A stretch of 14,181 bases of DNA, taken from positions 1 through 14,181 of the forward strand of contig JAESUD010000081.1 in assembly GCA_016763335.1 (NCBI GenBank), given 5' to 3'. This document shows, piece by piece, positions 1 through 6,878 of the stretch; the stretch's first letter is position 1; each line of letters starts with the position of its first letter. A program made the translations under genes and the position numbers. The notes below the pieces were generated by a model. The model searched no databases. It had not been told where the DNA came from and saw nothing but the letters and a program-made list of their open reading frames with translations. This DNA comes from Emcibacteraceae bacterium. GTDB taxonomy: Bacteria; Pseudomonadota; Alphaproteobacteria; Sphingomonadales; Emcibacteraceae.

Positions 1-51
1 ACCCCGGGCGGCGATACATATTATGAAATTATAAAAATAGAATTCATATAA
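1..51 (+). CDS. greA: C-terminal end of transcription elongation factor GreA (partial)
   Basis: Reading from base 1 in frame 1 gives 16 residues, TPGGDTYYEIIKIEFI, followed by a TAA stop at 49-51. This matches the conserved end of GreA/GreB proteins, where a TPGG turn is followed by a Y/F-E-[IV]-I-K-[IV]-E-[YF]-[IL] strand. GreA binds in the secondary channel of RNA polymerase and stimulates cleavage of backtracked transcripts. Only the tail is in the window, so the coiled coil and its acidic tip cannot be checked. A hairpin terminator follows 25 bases after the stop. The call rests on a short motif and could be GreB or another family member. Confidence 0.7.
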   Translation, partial: TPGGDTYYEIIKIEFI

Positions 52-75
52 TTTTTATAAAAATATTTTAAATCA

Positions 76-100
76 AGCCGCTTACTCAAGCGGCTGTTTT
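76..100 (+). terminator. Hairpin terminator between convergent greA and lrp genes
   Basis: AGCCGCTT (76-83) and AAGCGGCT (88-95) form a perfect 8-bp GC-rich stem around an ACTC loop, followed on the plus strand by GTTTTATT. The U-rich run is better on the plus strand, so it should mainly end greA transcription. Read on the minus strand the same stem lies just past the stop of the Lrp-family gene and is followed by TGATTTAAAA, so it may work in both directions. Confidence 0.8.
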
Positions 101-590
101 ATTCAGTATATACGGCATCAGGGGTAAAGGGAACGCCAGCACGGTCTTTACCACACCGAATGCTCAGAGATGTTTTGACACTTTCAACATTTGGTGCTGG
201 TGTTAAATGAGTGGTAAGAAATGTTTGAAAATGGTTCAGGTCACGTGCAACGATTTTTAATATAAAATCTATTTCACCATTTAACATATAAGCTTCCCTA
301 ACCATCGGCCATTCCCCAACAAGTCTTTCAAATGCCTGCAAATCCGTTTCAGCCTGACTATGAAGGCCAACCATCGCAAACACCACGAGATCAAAACCAA
401 GCTTCCCTGGATTTAAATCTGCATGATACCCTTTAATATAACCAGCTTCTTCAAGTGCTCTGACGCGCCTTAAACATGGCGGTGCAGTAATGCCAGCTTG
501 CTTTGCCAGATTTACATTTGTAATTCGACCTTCTTCTTGTAAAACTTGCAGTATCTTAAGATCAATGTCATCGAGCTTGATGTGTTGCAT
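99..590 (-). CDS. Lrp/AsnC-family transcriptional regulator
   Basis: This 163-residue protein has the usual length and two-domain layout of Lrp/AsnC (feast/famine) regulators. Residues about 6-60 form the winged helix-turn-helix, with LDDIDLKILQVLQEEGRI, the recognition-helix region ITAPPCLRRVRALEEAG and then YIKGYHADLNP. Residues about 68-150 form the RAM (AsnC C-terminal) ligand and oligomerisation domain, including the stretch around MLNGEIDFILKI. Such proteins form dimers to octamers and control amino-acid metabolism genes; which ligand this one binds cannot be told. It is convergent with greA and divergent from the kinase gene at 918. The start codon at 588-590 is preceded only by a weak purine stretch (GAAGTGA), but it begins exactly at the family's usual N-terminus. 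AT palindromes lie upstream and could be autoregulatory sites. Confidence 0.93.
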   Translation of the reverse strand: MQHIKLDDIDLKILQVLQEEGRITNVNLAKQAGITAPPCLRRVRALEEAGYIKGYHADLNPGKLGFDLVVFAMVGLHSQAETDLQAFERLVGEWPMVREAYMLNGEIDFILKIVARDLNHFQTFLTTHLTPAPNVESVKTSLSIRCGKDRAGVPFTPDAVYTE

Positions 591-662
591 ATATCACTTC
601 TTGAAATTATATTGATAAAATCGACTATTTGTAATTTTCGATAAGGAAATTTTGCCGCTGTG

Positions 663-702
663 AAATAATATATTATTTTTTTATACAAATACATAATATT
701 AT
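663..702. promoter_or_regulatory. Pair of AT-only palindromes upstream of the Lrp-family gene
   Basis: AAATAATATATTATTT (663-678) is a perfect 16-bp palindrome and ATAATATTAT (693-702) a perfect 10-bp one, with centres 27 bp apart. They sit about 75-115 bp upstream of the Lrp-family start codon. Lrp/AsnC proteins often bind AT-rich imperfect palindromes in their own promoters, so these are candidate autoregulatory sites. In DNA this AT-rich, palindromes of this kind also arise by chance, so the call is weak. Confidence 0.25.
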
Positions 703-816
703 TAAGAAAGCACCGTCGTTTCTTTAATTACATTTTTTATCCCGTTAACCATAGCTTTCTCTGGATATGAATATCATTAAAGGTTATATTGATATTCGGA
801 GAAGGCAATAGGCGAA

Positions 817-831
817 TTAAACGTCTATTAA
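817..831. promoter_or_regulatory. CtrA-type box upstream of the first kinase gene
   Basis: TTAA (817-820), seven bases (ACGTCTA) and TTAA (828-831) form an exact TTAA-N7-TTAA match, the known recognition pattern of the alphaproteobacterial cell-cycle regulator CtrA. It lies 86 bp before the ATG at 918. No strong -10 element sits at the spacing expected for CtrA activation. Because an exact match also occurs inside cpaC (6405-6419), the pattern is not rare enough here to be conclusive. Confidence 0.4.
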
Positions 832-917
832 AAAACACCAATGCATCTTAAATAAACTATTCTTAATTCATTATAAGAAGTTCATTAAGTCGAGTAATTC
901 AAAGGGATATAGGGCAA

Positions 918-3086
918 ATGGTGCAAAAAAAAGCACAATTTGATGACAGGATACGAAACTTATTAGCTTTAGCAGAAGATAATTCTGTTGAAAGTCGTAC
1001 GCTGTTATTTTCCCATATTTGCGATCTGTTCTTACAAGAACGTCCAATGGAATCTGATAATCAAATCAGAATGCTTATTGAAATCATCAACGAACTCATC
1101 GGTGATGTCGATATCACGATCCGCAAAGAACTTGCCAACATACTATTAACTATTAATAGCCCGCCCGAAGAATTAATCAAACTTATCAGCGAAGATGTTG
1201 TCGAAGTTTCCAACAAATTGCTTGAAGAAGCGACGATTGAAGATGAACAAATACTTTATCTAATAAAATATGCCTCAAATGATCACCGAGATCACATCGG
1301 TAGGCGGTTTGGCTTATCACCACTTCACAGGCGCGAACTCGATAAGGCAAAAAAGCAGTCTGAACAGATCAAATTGGAAGTGACAGAACTCCTCTCACAG
1401 GTGGAAAATAAAAAAATAAGCCTGCAAGATCTTGAAGAAGCAGAACAGAATTCAACCGAGCTGAATGAAGATGCAACAGCAAACATTCTTGAAATTCTCA
1501 GGGCCAAGAAAAACATTGAGGCCGACATATCAGTTGTCACTTCCGCTGAACAGGACCTCATAGAGCCCTCCATTAATACGAATGACCTAATAGAGGAAGA
1601 GACGTTAACAACAGAATTTGTTAGTCTGACATCAAAAATTAGACAACACGATAAAGAGTTAGCTGAAGAAACCCTTGAAGGCATCACCGAAGCTGAAATT
1701 GACTACGAAGAAGAAATCCCTTCCGAAAAACCGATCGAGGAAGAGGAGCTTATTCTTGACCATATCGCGCCCCAATCTGGACCAACGTCGGTTATAGACG
1801 AATGGTTCTGGGAAATAGATCGCTACGGAAACATAAAATATCTTTCTGAAAATGCCGAATCCGTTTTTTTACAAACGTCAGCAACGGTGATAGGTGAAGA
1901 TTTTTTATGTCTTTGGCGTCGAAAAGGAGCCGATGAAAATGACCCCAATGATTTCATAGCTCTTTTTGAAAAAAGGCAAGCCTTCAGAGATGAAGAGTTT
2001 CTTTTTGAAATATCCCCTAACGTATTCCAAGGCTATCTATTAAGTGCCATTGCTACATTTGATCTCGACAATGGTCGCTTTACCGGATTTCGCGGAAGTG
2101 TCCATTCAGATATGAACGAAATTGAAAGCCTTATACCTGAAGAAACGCACGACAATGACAATATAGCAGATATTGAAACGCCCGATATAGACGTAGAACT
2201 GGTACTAACTACTCCCCAGGAACATATTCAAATTGAAGAACCCAAGAACCACCTTCCTCAATTTTCCGGTAATTTAATGGATGAACTGACTGGCATCCAA
2301 GATAATTATAAATCCGATGACGGCGCTCCTTCACAACAACATTCATCTCCTAATGAAAGACAAGACGAAGTCGCCTCTGAAATGCTACATAATTTATCTC
2401 ATGAATTTAGAACACCACTAAATGCCATTATCGGTTTTTCTCAAATGATCGACAATGAAATGTGGGGACCAGTGAGTGACCAATACCGTAAAAATACAAA
2501 AGACATTATAAGTGCCGCTAATCATTTAAAAGAAGCCGTCAATAATATACTTGATTCTGCCAAACTTGAGGCGGGCTTAATCGAACCCTCTCCAGAATCC
2601 TTTTCCTTAAAAGCGATCATACAAGATGCAATGATCGCCATTGCACCTATTATTGAAAGCAGGGAAATTCAGGTTTCCGGTATTGATGATAATATTGATG
2701 TAATTCTTTATAATGACAAACATTGCGTTATTCTATGTCTGATTAAAATAATTACCTTTGCGACTAGACATGCAAATATCGGTGATAACTTTCATTTATC
2801 CGTACTCGTTAATAGCAAAGCACAAGTGAGAATTGAAATACCACTCATCAATCAAAATATTAATGAACAAAATGCCGATGATTTGTTTCAAAAAACTCAT
2901 AATTTACAAAATCGCAACGATGATTCTAAATCAGATAATACCGAATTTGGAACAAAAATCGCTGCTGGGTTTGGATTATCAGTGGCCCAAGACATTGCAA
3001 AAATGATTGGTGGCAAGATTTCAACGATGGCTGAGAACGGTAAAGTAACTCATGTTGTTTTGACAATTTCCACCTATCCTATTTGA
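918..3086 (+). CDS. DUF2336-like/PAS hybrid histidine kinase with degenerate ATPase domain
   Basis: This is a 722-residue protein with no membrane segment, so probably a cytoplasmic sensor. Residues about 8-135 resemble the helical, HEAT-like DUF2336 family of alphaproteobacteria (DNSVESRTLLF, DITIRKELA, EDVVEVSNKLLEE, HRDHIGRR). A coiled coil (about 139-185) and a Glu/Asp-rich linker (about 220-285) follow, then a PAS domain (about 290-395) and a second disordered linker. The dimerisation/phosphoacceptor domain starts near 485 with a canonical H-box, LSHEFRTPLNAI, His495. The ATPase domain (about 590-722) is degenerate: the N-box segment reads KIITFATRHA without its Asn, no DxGxG box is seen, and only the G2-like GFGL (684-687) and a late GG remain. 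It may therefore act as a phosphatase, scaffold or trans-phosphorylated partner. AGGG (911-914) or AGGGA (903-907) can serve as the ribosome site. No response regulator is adjacent. Confidence 0.85.
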   Translation: MVQKKAQFDDRIRNLLALAEDNSVESRTLLFSHICDLFLQERPMESDNQIRMLIEIINELIGDVDITIRKELANILLTINSPPEELIKLISEDVVEVSNKLLEEATIEDEQILYLIKYASNDHRDHIGRRFGLSPLHRRELDKAKKQSEQIKLEVTELLSQVENKKISLQDLEEAEQNSTELNEDATANILEILRAKKNIEADISVVTSAEQDLIEPSINTNDLIEEETLTTEFVSLTSKIRQHDKELAEETLEGITEAEIDYEEEIPSEKPIEEEELILDHIAPQSGPTSVIDEWFWEIDRYGNIKYLSENAESVFLQTSATVIGEDFLCLWRRKGADENDPNDFIALFEKRQAFRDEEFLFEISPNVFQGYLLSAIATFDLDNGRFTGFRGSVHSDMNEIESLIPEETHDNDNIADIETPDIDVELVLTTPQEHIQIEEPKNHLPQFSGNLMDELTGIQDNYKSDDGAPSQQHSSPNERQDEVASEMLHNLSHEFRTPLNAIIGFSQMIDNEMWGPVSDQYRKNTKDIISAANHLKEAVNNILDSAKLEAGLIEPSPESFSLKAIIQDAMIAIAPIIESREIQVSGIDDNIDVILYNDKHCVILCLIKIITFATRHANIGDNFHLSVLVNSKAQVRIEIPLINQNINEQNADDLFQKTHNLQNRNDDSKSDNTEFGTKIAAGFGLSVAQDIAKMIGGKISTMAENGKVTHVVLTISTYPI

Positions 3087-3230
3087 GTTAACCCTTTAAT
3101 TTAATTTCATATTTTCAAATTTCCATACAAACCTGAACAACAGATGTAAGGAAAAACACATTATTCAATTCAATGAATAGATAAATATTTAACTAAATTT
3201 AAATCAAAATTACCACGTAAGTCATTGTAA

Positions 3231-3236
3231 TATAAT
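3231..3236 (+). promoter_or_regulatory. Perfect -10 hexamer TATAAT upstream of flp1
   Basis: TATAAT is an exact sigma-70 type -10 hexamer. No good -35 is present at 16-18 bp; the best is TTACCA (3210-3215) with a 15-bp spacer. If used, the leader to the first pilin gene would be about 115 bases. It is an alternative or additional promoter to the CATAAT at 3281. Confidence 0.3.
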
Positions 3237-3253
3237 GAAAAAAAATAAATTCC

Positions 3254-3286
3254 GTTAACCTTTTATTCATACTCTCTCCCCATAAT
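3254..3286 (+). promoter_or_regulatory. Candidate flp promoter: near-CtrA box plus -10 element
   Basis: On the minus strand 3254-3269 reads TGAA-N7-TTAAC, one mismatch from the CtrA consensus TTAA-N7-TTAAC. CATAAT at 3281-3286 is a 5/6 match to a -10 element. With that -10 the start of transcription would be near 3293 and the box would be centred at about -31, the position typical of CtrA-activated promoters such as Caulobacter pilA. The leader would be about 66 bases. This is inference from spacing and pattern only. Confidence 0.4.
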
Positions 3287-3358
3287 GATTTCTGCAAACA
3301 CGATATTAATGAATTTAAATCAGCAATCAAATAGACATAAATTTATGGAGTAAGAACT

Positions 3359-3535
3359 ATGACTAAATTATTTGCAAAATTAAGTAAGTCCGAAAAAGGC
3401 GCTACAGCTATTGAATATGGTCTAATCGCAGCACTTGTTGCTGTTGCAGCAATCACTGGCATGGGCGCTGTTGGTACTCAACTTGAAAGTACTTTCCAAG
3501 CCGTTTCAGTTGATCTAGGGGCAACAGCACCATAA
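3359..3535 (+). CDS. flp1: Flp-family type IVb prepilin (first copy)
   Basis: This 58-residue prepilin is the likely pilus subunit. A short basic leader of 14 residues ends in Gly (SEKG), followed by ATAIEYGLIAA, the Flp signature with Glu5 and Tyr6 of the mature protein. Cleavage by CpaA after Gly14 would leave a 44-residue subunit, a normal size for Flp pilins. The hydrophobic helix (GLIAALVAVAAITGMGAVG) is followed by a short polar tail ending GATAP. GGAG at 3347-3350 lies eight bases before the ATG, the best ribosome site in the pilin region. The gene has its own upstream region and is followed by a strong hairpin, which would favour high expression of this copy. In Caulobacter the corresponding gene is pilA. 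Confidence 0.95.
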   Translation: MTKLFAKLSKSEKGATAIEYGLIAALVAVAAITGMGAVGTQLESTFQAVSVDLGATAP

Positions 3536-3583
3536 GATTGATGTAAAAAATATATAAAGTGTATTTTATATCACTTTAAAACG

Positions 3584-3625
3584 ATAAGGCCTTGTATACA
3601 GTTTAAACGTATCAAGGCCTTATTT
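3584..3625 (+). terminator. Hairpin between the two pilin genes (terminator or attenuator)
   Basis: ATAAGGCCTTG (3584-3594) pairs perfectly with CAAGGCCTTAT (3613-3623). Past one bulged T, ATAC (3596-3599) pairs with GTAT (3609-3612), giving about 15 bp of stem around the loop AGTTTAAAC. TTTG follows the stem. Its place 48 bases after the first pilin gene suggests partial termination, giving abundant flp1 message with read-through into flp2 and cpa genes. It could also protect the 3' end of a processed flp1 transcript. Confidence 0.75.
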
Positions 3626-3664
3626 GTCTCACACAATTAATATTTAAAATAAAGCAGTGGTAAA

Positions 3665-3838
3665 ATGGAAATATTAAAAACATTAAAGTCCAACAAACTT
3701 GGTGCAACGGCCATTGAATATGGATTATTAGCTGCGATCATCGCACTAGGTATTACCACCATTTTAAGCAGTTATGGGTCAACAATTAATGACACATTTG
3801 TTACCGTAGGAACAACGATTGATGCTGTTCGAGATTAA
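3665..3838 (+). CDS. flp2: Flp-family type IVb prepilin (second copy)
   Basis: This 57-residue prepilin has a 13-residue leader ending in Gly, then ATAIEYGLLAA. It would mature to 44 residues, the same length as the first pilin. The Flp motif is identical but the rest differs: the leader (MEILKTLKSNKLG) and C-terminal half (SSYGSTINDTFVTVGTTIDAVRD) share little with the first copy, so this is an old or divergent paralogue and not a recent duplicate. The ribosome site is weak (AGTGG just upstream), unlike flp1. It may be a minor or alternative pilin. It lies downstream of a strong hairpin and 125 bp before cpaA. Confidence 0.93.
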   Translation: MEILKTLKSNKLGATAIEYGLLAAIIALGITTILSSYGSTINDTFVTVGTTIDAVRD

Positions 3839-3963
3839 TATTTTCTTCGGAAAAATGATTGATCATAAAGAATTGATCCAACCAATTTACCTTATTTTAA
3901 GACCCTGAGACTATCTTCTCTCCAGAACGCACTCTTTATTTATAAGCACACCTGGAAGATATA

Positions 3964-4497
3964 TTGATCATCAATATTATACTTATAGTTTTTACAGCCT
4001 TGATGGTATGGGCCGCTATATCAGACATACGTCATTATATTATATCCAATAAATTATGCCTTAGTGTAACATCATTATATCCATTATTTATTGGTGCCCT
4101 TTTTATCAACAATACGCCTCCAGAAATACAATATATCGGTTATTCTATCGGCATTTCGCTGATTATATTTACTATACTGCTCGCGCTTTTTGCGTACGGT
4201 TTAATTGGTGGCGGCGATGTAAAACTGATCCCAGGCGTTGCTCTTTGGGCCGGACCGGCACTCATTTTGAAATTTCTTTTAATTACAACCATTTGCGGCG
4301 GAATAGTTGCACTATTAATAATATGTTTCCAATATATAAAAAAATACCTAACTAAAGCCAAATCTTCAGAGAAAATAAACTTTTCTATGTCAAAATCATC
4401 AGAATCGAAAAATATGGAAAACAATATTCCATACGGAATTGGAATATCCGCTGGCGGACTTTATGTGGCCTTTGAATTGTTCCATGCACTGAATTAG
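3964..4497 (+). CDS. cpaA: Prepilin peptidase CpaA/TadV
   Basis: This is an inner-membrane aspartic peptidase of the short TadV/CpaA type (177 residues, without the N-terminal methyltransferase domain of PilD). The two catalytic aspartates are visible: Asp21 in SDIRHYIISN and Asp85 in GGGDVKL, the conserved GxGD motif. At least four hydrophobic segments surround them. A polar stretch (about 125-150, Lys/Ser-rich) precedes a final hydrophobic helix. It should cleave the leaders of both Flp prepilins. The start is TTG at 3964, supported by GGAAG five bases upstream and because it completes the first membrane helix; the first in-frame ATG (Met14) would truncate that helix. It begins the tightly packed cpa/tad gene run. 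Confidence 0.93.
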   Translation: MIINIILIVFTALMVWAAISDIRHYIISNKLCLSVTSLYPLFIGALFINNTPPEIQYIGYSIGISLIIFTILLALFAYGLIGGGDVKLIPGVALWAGPALILKFLLITTICGGIVALLIICFQYIKKYLTKAKSSEKINFSMSKSSESKNMENNIPYGIGISAGGLYVAFELFHALN

Positions 4498-4508
4498 GAT
4501 TACAAGAC

Positions 4509-5423
4509 ATGATAAACATAAGAAGCATCGTTCTTATAACAGTAGCATTGGTTGTTGCAGGTATAACGGCATTTCTAGCACGAAATCTAGTCACTACCCC
4601 GCAAGGTGAACAAACAACCATTATTCAGCAAGTGGCCTCGGATATTCAAATTCTTGTAGCCAGTAATGATATTCAAACTGGATATTTCCTGAAAAAAGAT
4701 GATCTAGAATGGCAGTCATGGCCTGGTGATAATATTAATAAAAATTACACTCAAAAAGAAAATGAGCAAAGCGCTGAAAGCCAAATGGATATATTTCTTG
4801 GTTCTGTTGCCAAAGCACCCATCTCAGCTGGCGAACCTATCTTAGCAGGCCGTATAGTAAGGCCAGGTGCAAGAGGTTTTATGGCCGCAGTTCTCAAACC
4901 AGGATACAGGGCAGTATCTATTAGTATTAATTCCAGAACCGGCCTTTCGGGGTTTATTTTTCCAGGCGATTCTGTTGATCTTCTCCTTACACATACCGTT
5001 GAAGAAAAAATTCCCGGTAACGAAGATGAAGTCATACAAATTCAGGCGACTGAAACAGTCCTCACCGATATTCGCGTACTTGCCATTGATACAGCAATGA
5101 CAAATGAGACAAACACTCCTTCTATCGGTAAAATTGCTACTTTTGAAGTTCTTCCTAAACAAGCAGAAAAAATAGCACTTATGTCCCGTATGGGCGAATT
5201 ATCCTTAGCGCTAAGAAGCCTCGCCGTTGAAGACGCCGGGACGATCGTAAAAACCGCCAACTACAGAAGAAGTAATGTTACTTACGCCGATGAAGTGAGC
5301 AAAGTTATTGCCGAGAAAAACGGGACAGGTGAAGGTTTAGGCCAAAAACAAATCGTAAAAATCGTCAGAGCAAACACAATAGAAAATCTGGTTTTCATAA
5401 GCCCGACAATTAATAACCGTTGA
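4509..5423 (+). CDS. cpaB: Flp pilus assembly protein CpaB/RcpC
   Basis: This 304-residue periplasmic assembly protein is anchored by one N-terminal membrane helix (about residues 6-24). A SAF domain (about 46-118, IQILVASNDIQTGYFLKKDDL through the APISAGEPIL stretch) is followed by the RcpC/CpaB domain (about 120-245, with GYRAVSISINSRTGLSGFIFPGDSVDLL). In Tad systems this protein works with the secretin and is thought to contact peptidoglycan or help gate the channel. AGGA (4496-4499) lies nine bases before the ATG, and the gene begins 11 bp after cpaA. Confidence 0.93.
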   Translation: MINIRSIVLITVALVVAGITAFLARNLVTTPQGEQTTIIQQVASDIQILVASNDIQTGYFLKKDDLEWQSWPGDNINKNYTQKENEQSAESQMDIFLGSVAKAPISAGEPILAGRIVRPGARGFMAAVLKPGYRAVSISINSRTGLSGFIFPGDSVDLLLTHTVEEKIPGNEDEVIQIQATETVLTDIRVLAIDTAMTNETNTPSIGKIATFEVLPKQAEKIALMSRMGELSLALRSLAVEDAGTIVKTANYRRSNVTYADEVSKVIAEKNGTGEGLGQKQIVKIVRANTIENLVFISPTINNR

Positions 5424-5434
5424 GGGGCAAGATA

Positions 5435-6868
5435 ATGATAAAGAAAAAAATAATGAATAATATACCATTAACGAAACTCATTGCTCGACTATCCATTGCA
5501 TTGATATTTGGACTTTCTTTTTTAACGCCTACTTTTGCCGGTGAAAAAGAACAGATTAAAATAGAAGTGAGCAAAGGCACATTAATACGTTTTGACAAAG
5601 CAGTAGATAATGTCTTTATAGCTAACCCTAACATTGCTGATATTCAAGTAAAGTCTCCGACGCTCGCTTATATTTTTGGGAAGCAACAGGGCCAAACAAG
5701 TATATATGCCATTTCGAAAGATGATGAGGTAATATTTGAAGGCGAAATCTCTGTAAACCATAATCTTGGAAATTTCGAAGCCGCCCTTAAAACCGTAATG
5801 CCGAACACCCGGATCAAGGTCGAAACATATGAAGGTCTATTAATCCTGACTGGACACGTTAAAAACCCTGAGCAAGCCGAAGAAGCGCGCAAAATGGCGG
5901 CGGAATTTATTGGCGAAGACAGCACCATTATTAACAAACTTAATATCGCAGCACCAGTACAAGTTAATCTACGCGTCCGTATTGCCGAGATTGGCCGCGA
6001 AACTATGAAACAGCTTGGTTTTAATTGGGAAAATATCCTTTCAACTTCTGGCGGCGCCACAATTGGCATGGTACAGGGAAGAAATGTATTTGATATTATA
6101 CCAAATGAATTTACCAACCCGGTCTCTCCGATGAAAAATTTCCTTACCGAAGTTACCGGACTGGCTGGTGAACTTCCAATAGGCAACTTTGACTTTAACT
6201 TTGTCATTGATGCACTCGAAGAAGAAGGTGTCATATCGGTTCTTGCAGAACCAAACCTAACGACACTTTCCGGTGAAGAGGCGAGCTTTCTTGCAGGTGG
6301 TGAATACCCAATACCAGTATTTCAAAGAGACGGACTATCAATTGAATATAAAGAATTTGGTGTAGCCTTGAGTTTTACCCCCGTCGTCCTTGATAGCGGC
6401 CGAATTAACATTCATTTAAAACCTGAAGTTAGCCAAATTACTTCATCAGGAGCCATCATGATTGATGGCCTGAATATTCCCGCATTAAGTACAAGACGCA
6501 TTGAAACAACTGTAGAACTGGGAAGTGGTCAGAGCTTTGCAGTGGCTGGCCTTATTCAAAATAATGGCGTTCATGATCTTACTAAATTCCCATGGCTTGC
6601 TGATATTCCAGTAATCGGCGCACTTTTCAGATCCAGTAAATTTACGCGTTCTGAATCTGAATTGGTGATAATTATCACACCATATATTGTTAAGCCAAAT
6701 CAGGACGATAAAATGTACCTCCCTACAGATAATTTCAGATATCCAAGCGATAAAGAAAGATACCTTTATGGTCAATCTTATGCAAGTACGCCACCAGCTA
6801 CCCCTTCACCAATGCAACCCTCTGGAGGCAAAAAATTAAAAAGTGCCGCCGGATTTATGTTGGAATAG
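5435..6868 (+). CDS. cpaC: Outer-membrane secretin CpaC/RcpA
   Basis: This is a 477-residue secretin that forms the outer-membrane pore for the Flp pilus. It starts with a signal peptide: a Lys-rich N-terminus, a hydrophobic core and probable cleavage after TFA (residue 35). Next are the pilus-secretin N-terminal domain (about 37-112), a BON-like domain (about 113-165, NTRIKVETYEGLLILTGHV) and the secretin core (about 225-405), with VISVLAEPNLTTLSGEEASFLAGGE and the terminal secretin signature around FPWLADIPVIGALFRS. The tail is Pro/Ser-rich. I chose ATG at 5435 because GAGGGG (5422-5427) lies seven bases upstream; a TTG at 5420 overlapping the cpaB stop would put that site inside the gene. 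Spacing to cpaB is 11 bp. Confidence 0.95.
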   Translation: MIKKKIMNNIPLTKLIARLSIALIFGLSFLTPTFAGEKEQIKIEVSKGTLIRFDKAVDNVFIANPNIADIQVKSPTLAYIFGKQQGQTSIYAISKDDEVIFEGEISVNHNLGNFEAALKTVMPNTRIKVETYEGLLILTGHVKNPEQAEEARKMAAEFIGEDSTIINKLNIAAPVQVNLRVRIAEIGRETMKQLGFNWENILSTSGGATIGMVQGRNVFDIIPNEFTNPVSPMKNFLTEVTGLAGELPIGNFDFNFVIDALEEEGVISVLAEPNLTTLSGEEASFLAGGEYPIPVFQRDGLSIEYKEFGVALSFTPVVLDSGRINIHLKPEVSQITSSGAIMIDGLNIPALSTRRIETTVELGSGQSFAVAGLIQNNGVHDLTKFPWLADIPVIGALFRSSKFTRSESELVIIITPYIVKPNQDDKMYLPTDNFRYPSDKERYLYGQSYASTPPATPSPMQPSGGKKLKSAAGFMLE

Positions 6869-6878
6869 GAGAGAAAAT

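Larger units (their letters stand above)
591..917. other. AT-rich intergenic region between lrp and the first kinase gene
   Basis: This 327-bp non-coding stretch must carry the divergent promoters of the Lrp-family gene (left) and the kinase gene (right). It holds two AT-only palindromes (663-678 and 693-702), the motif GTTAACCAT (744-752), an exact TTAA-N7-TTAA box (817-831), and a TATAAG that could be a -10 element (872-877) without a convincing -35. I see no gene, RNA or intrinsic terminator in it. Confidence 0.6.

Noticed and set aside
29..60. Inverted repeat TTATAAAAAT / ATTTTTATAA as a terminator
   Set aside because: It overlaps the greA stop codon, has no G-C pairs and a 12-base loop; the GC-rich hairpin at 76-95 is the better terminator.
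1325..1687. 120-codon open frame on the minus strand within the first kinase
   Set aside because: It is a low-complexity Ser/Cys-rich antisense shadow of the coiled-coil and acidic region, with no recognisable family.
3856..3884. GATCA/TGATC inverted repeat before cpaA
   Set aside because: The stem is only 5 bp and GATC is self-complementary, so it is likely chance; no regulator is implied.
5420..5434. TTG at 5420 as the cpaC start
   Set aside because: It overlaps the cpaB stop and would place the strong GAGGGG site inside the gene; ATG at 5435 has ideal spacing and gives a clean signal peptide.
6405..6419. TTAA-N7-TTAA inside cpaC as a CtrA promoter
   Set aside because: It lies within coding sequence with no gene start nearby; it serves as a measure of chance occurrence in this AT-rich DNA.
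6843..6878. ATG at 6843 as the cpaD start
   Set aside because: It overlaps the cpaC end in another frame; ATG at 6879 has AGGAGAG upstream and gives a normal lipoprotein signal.
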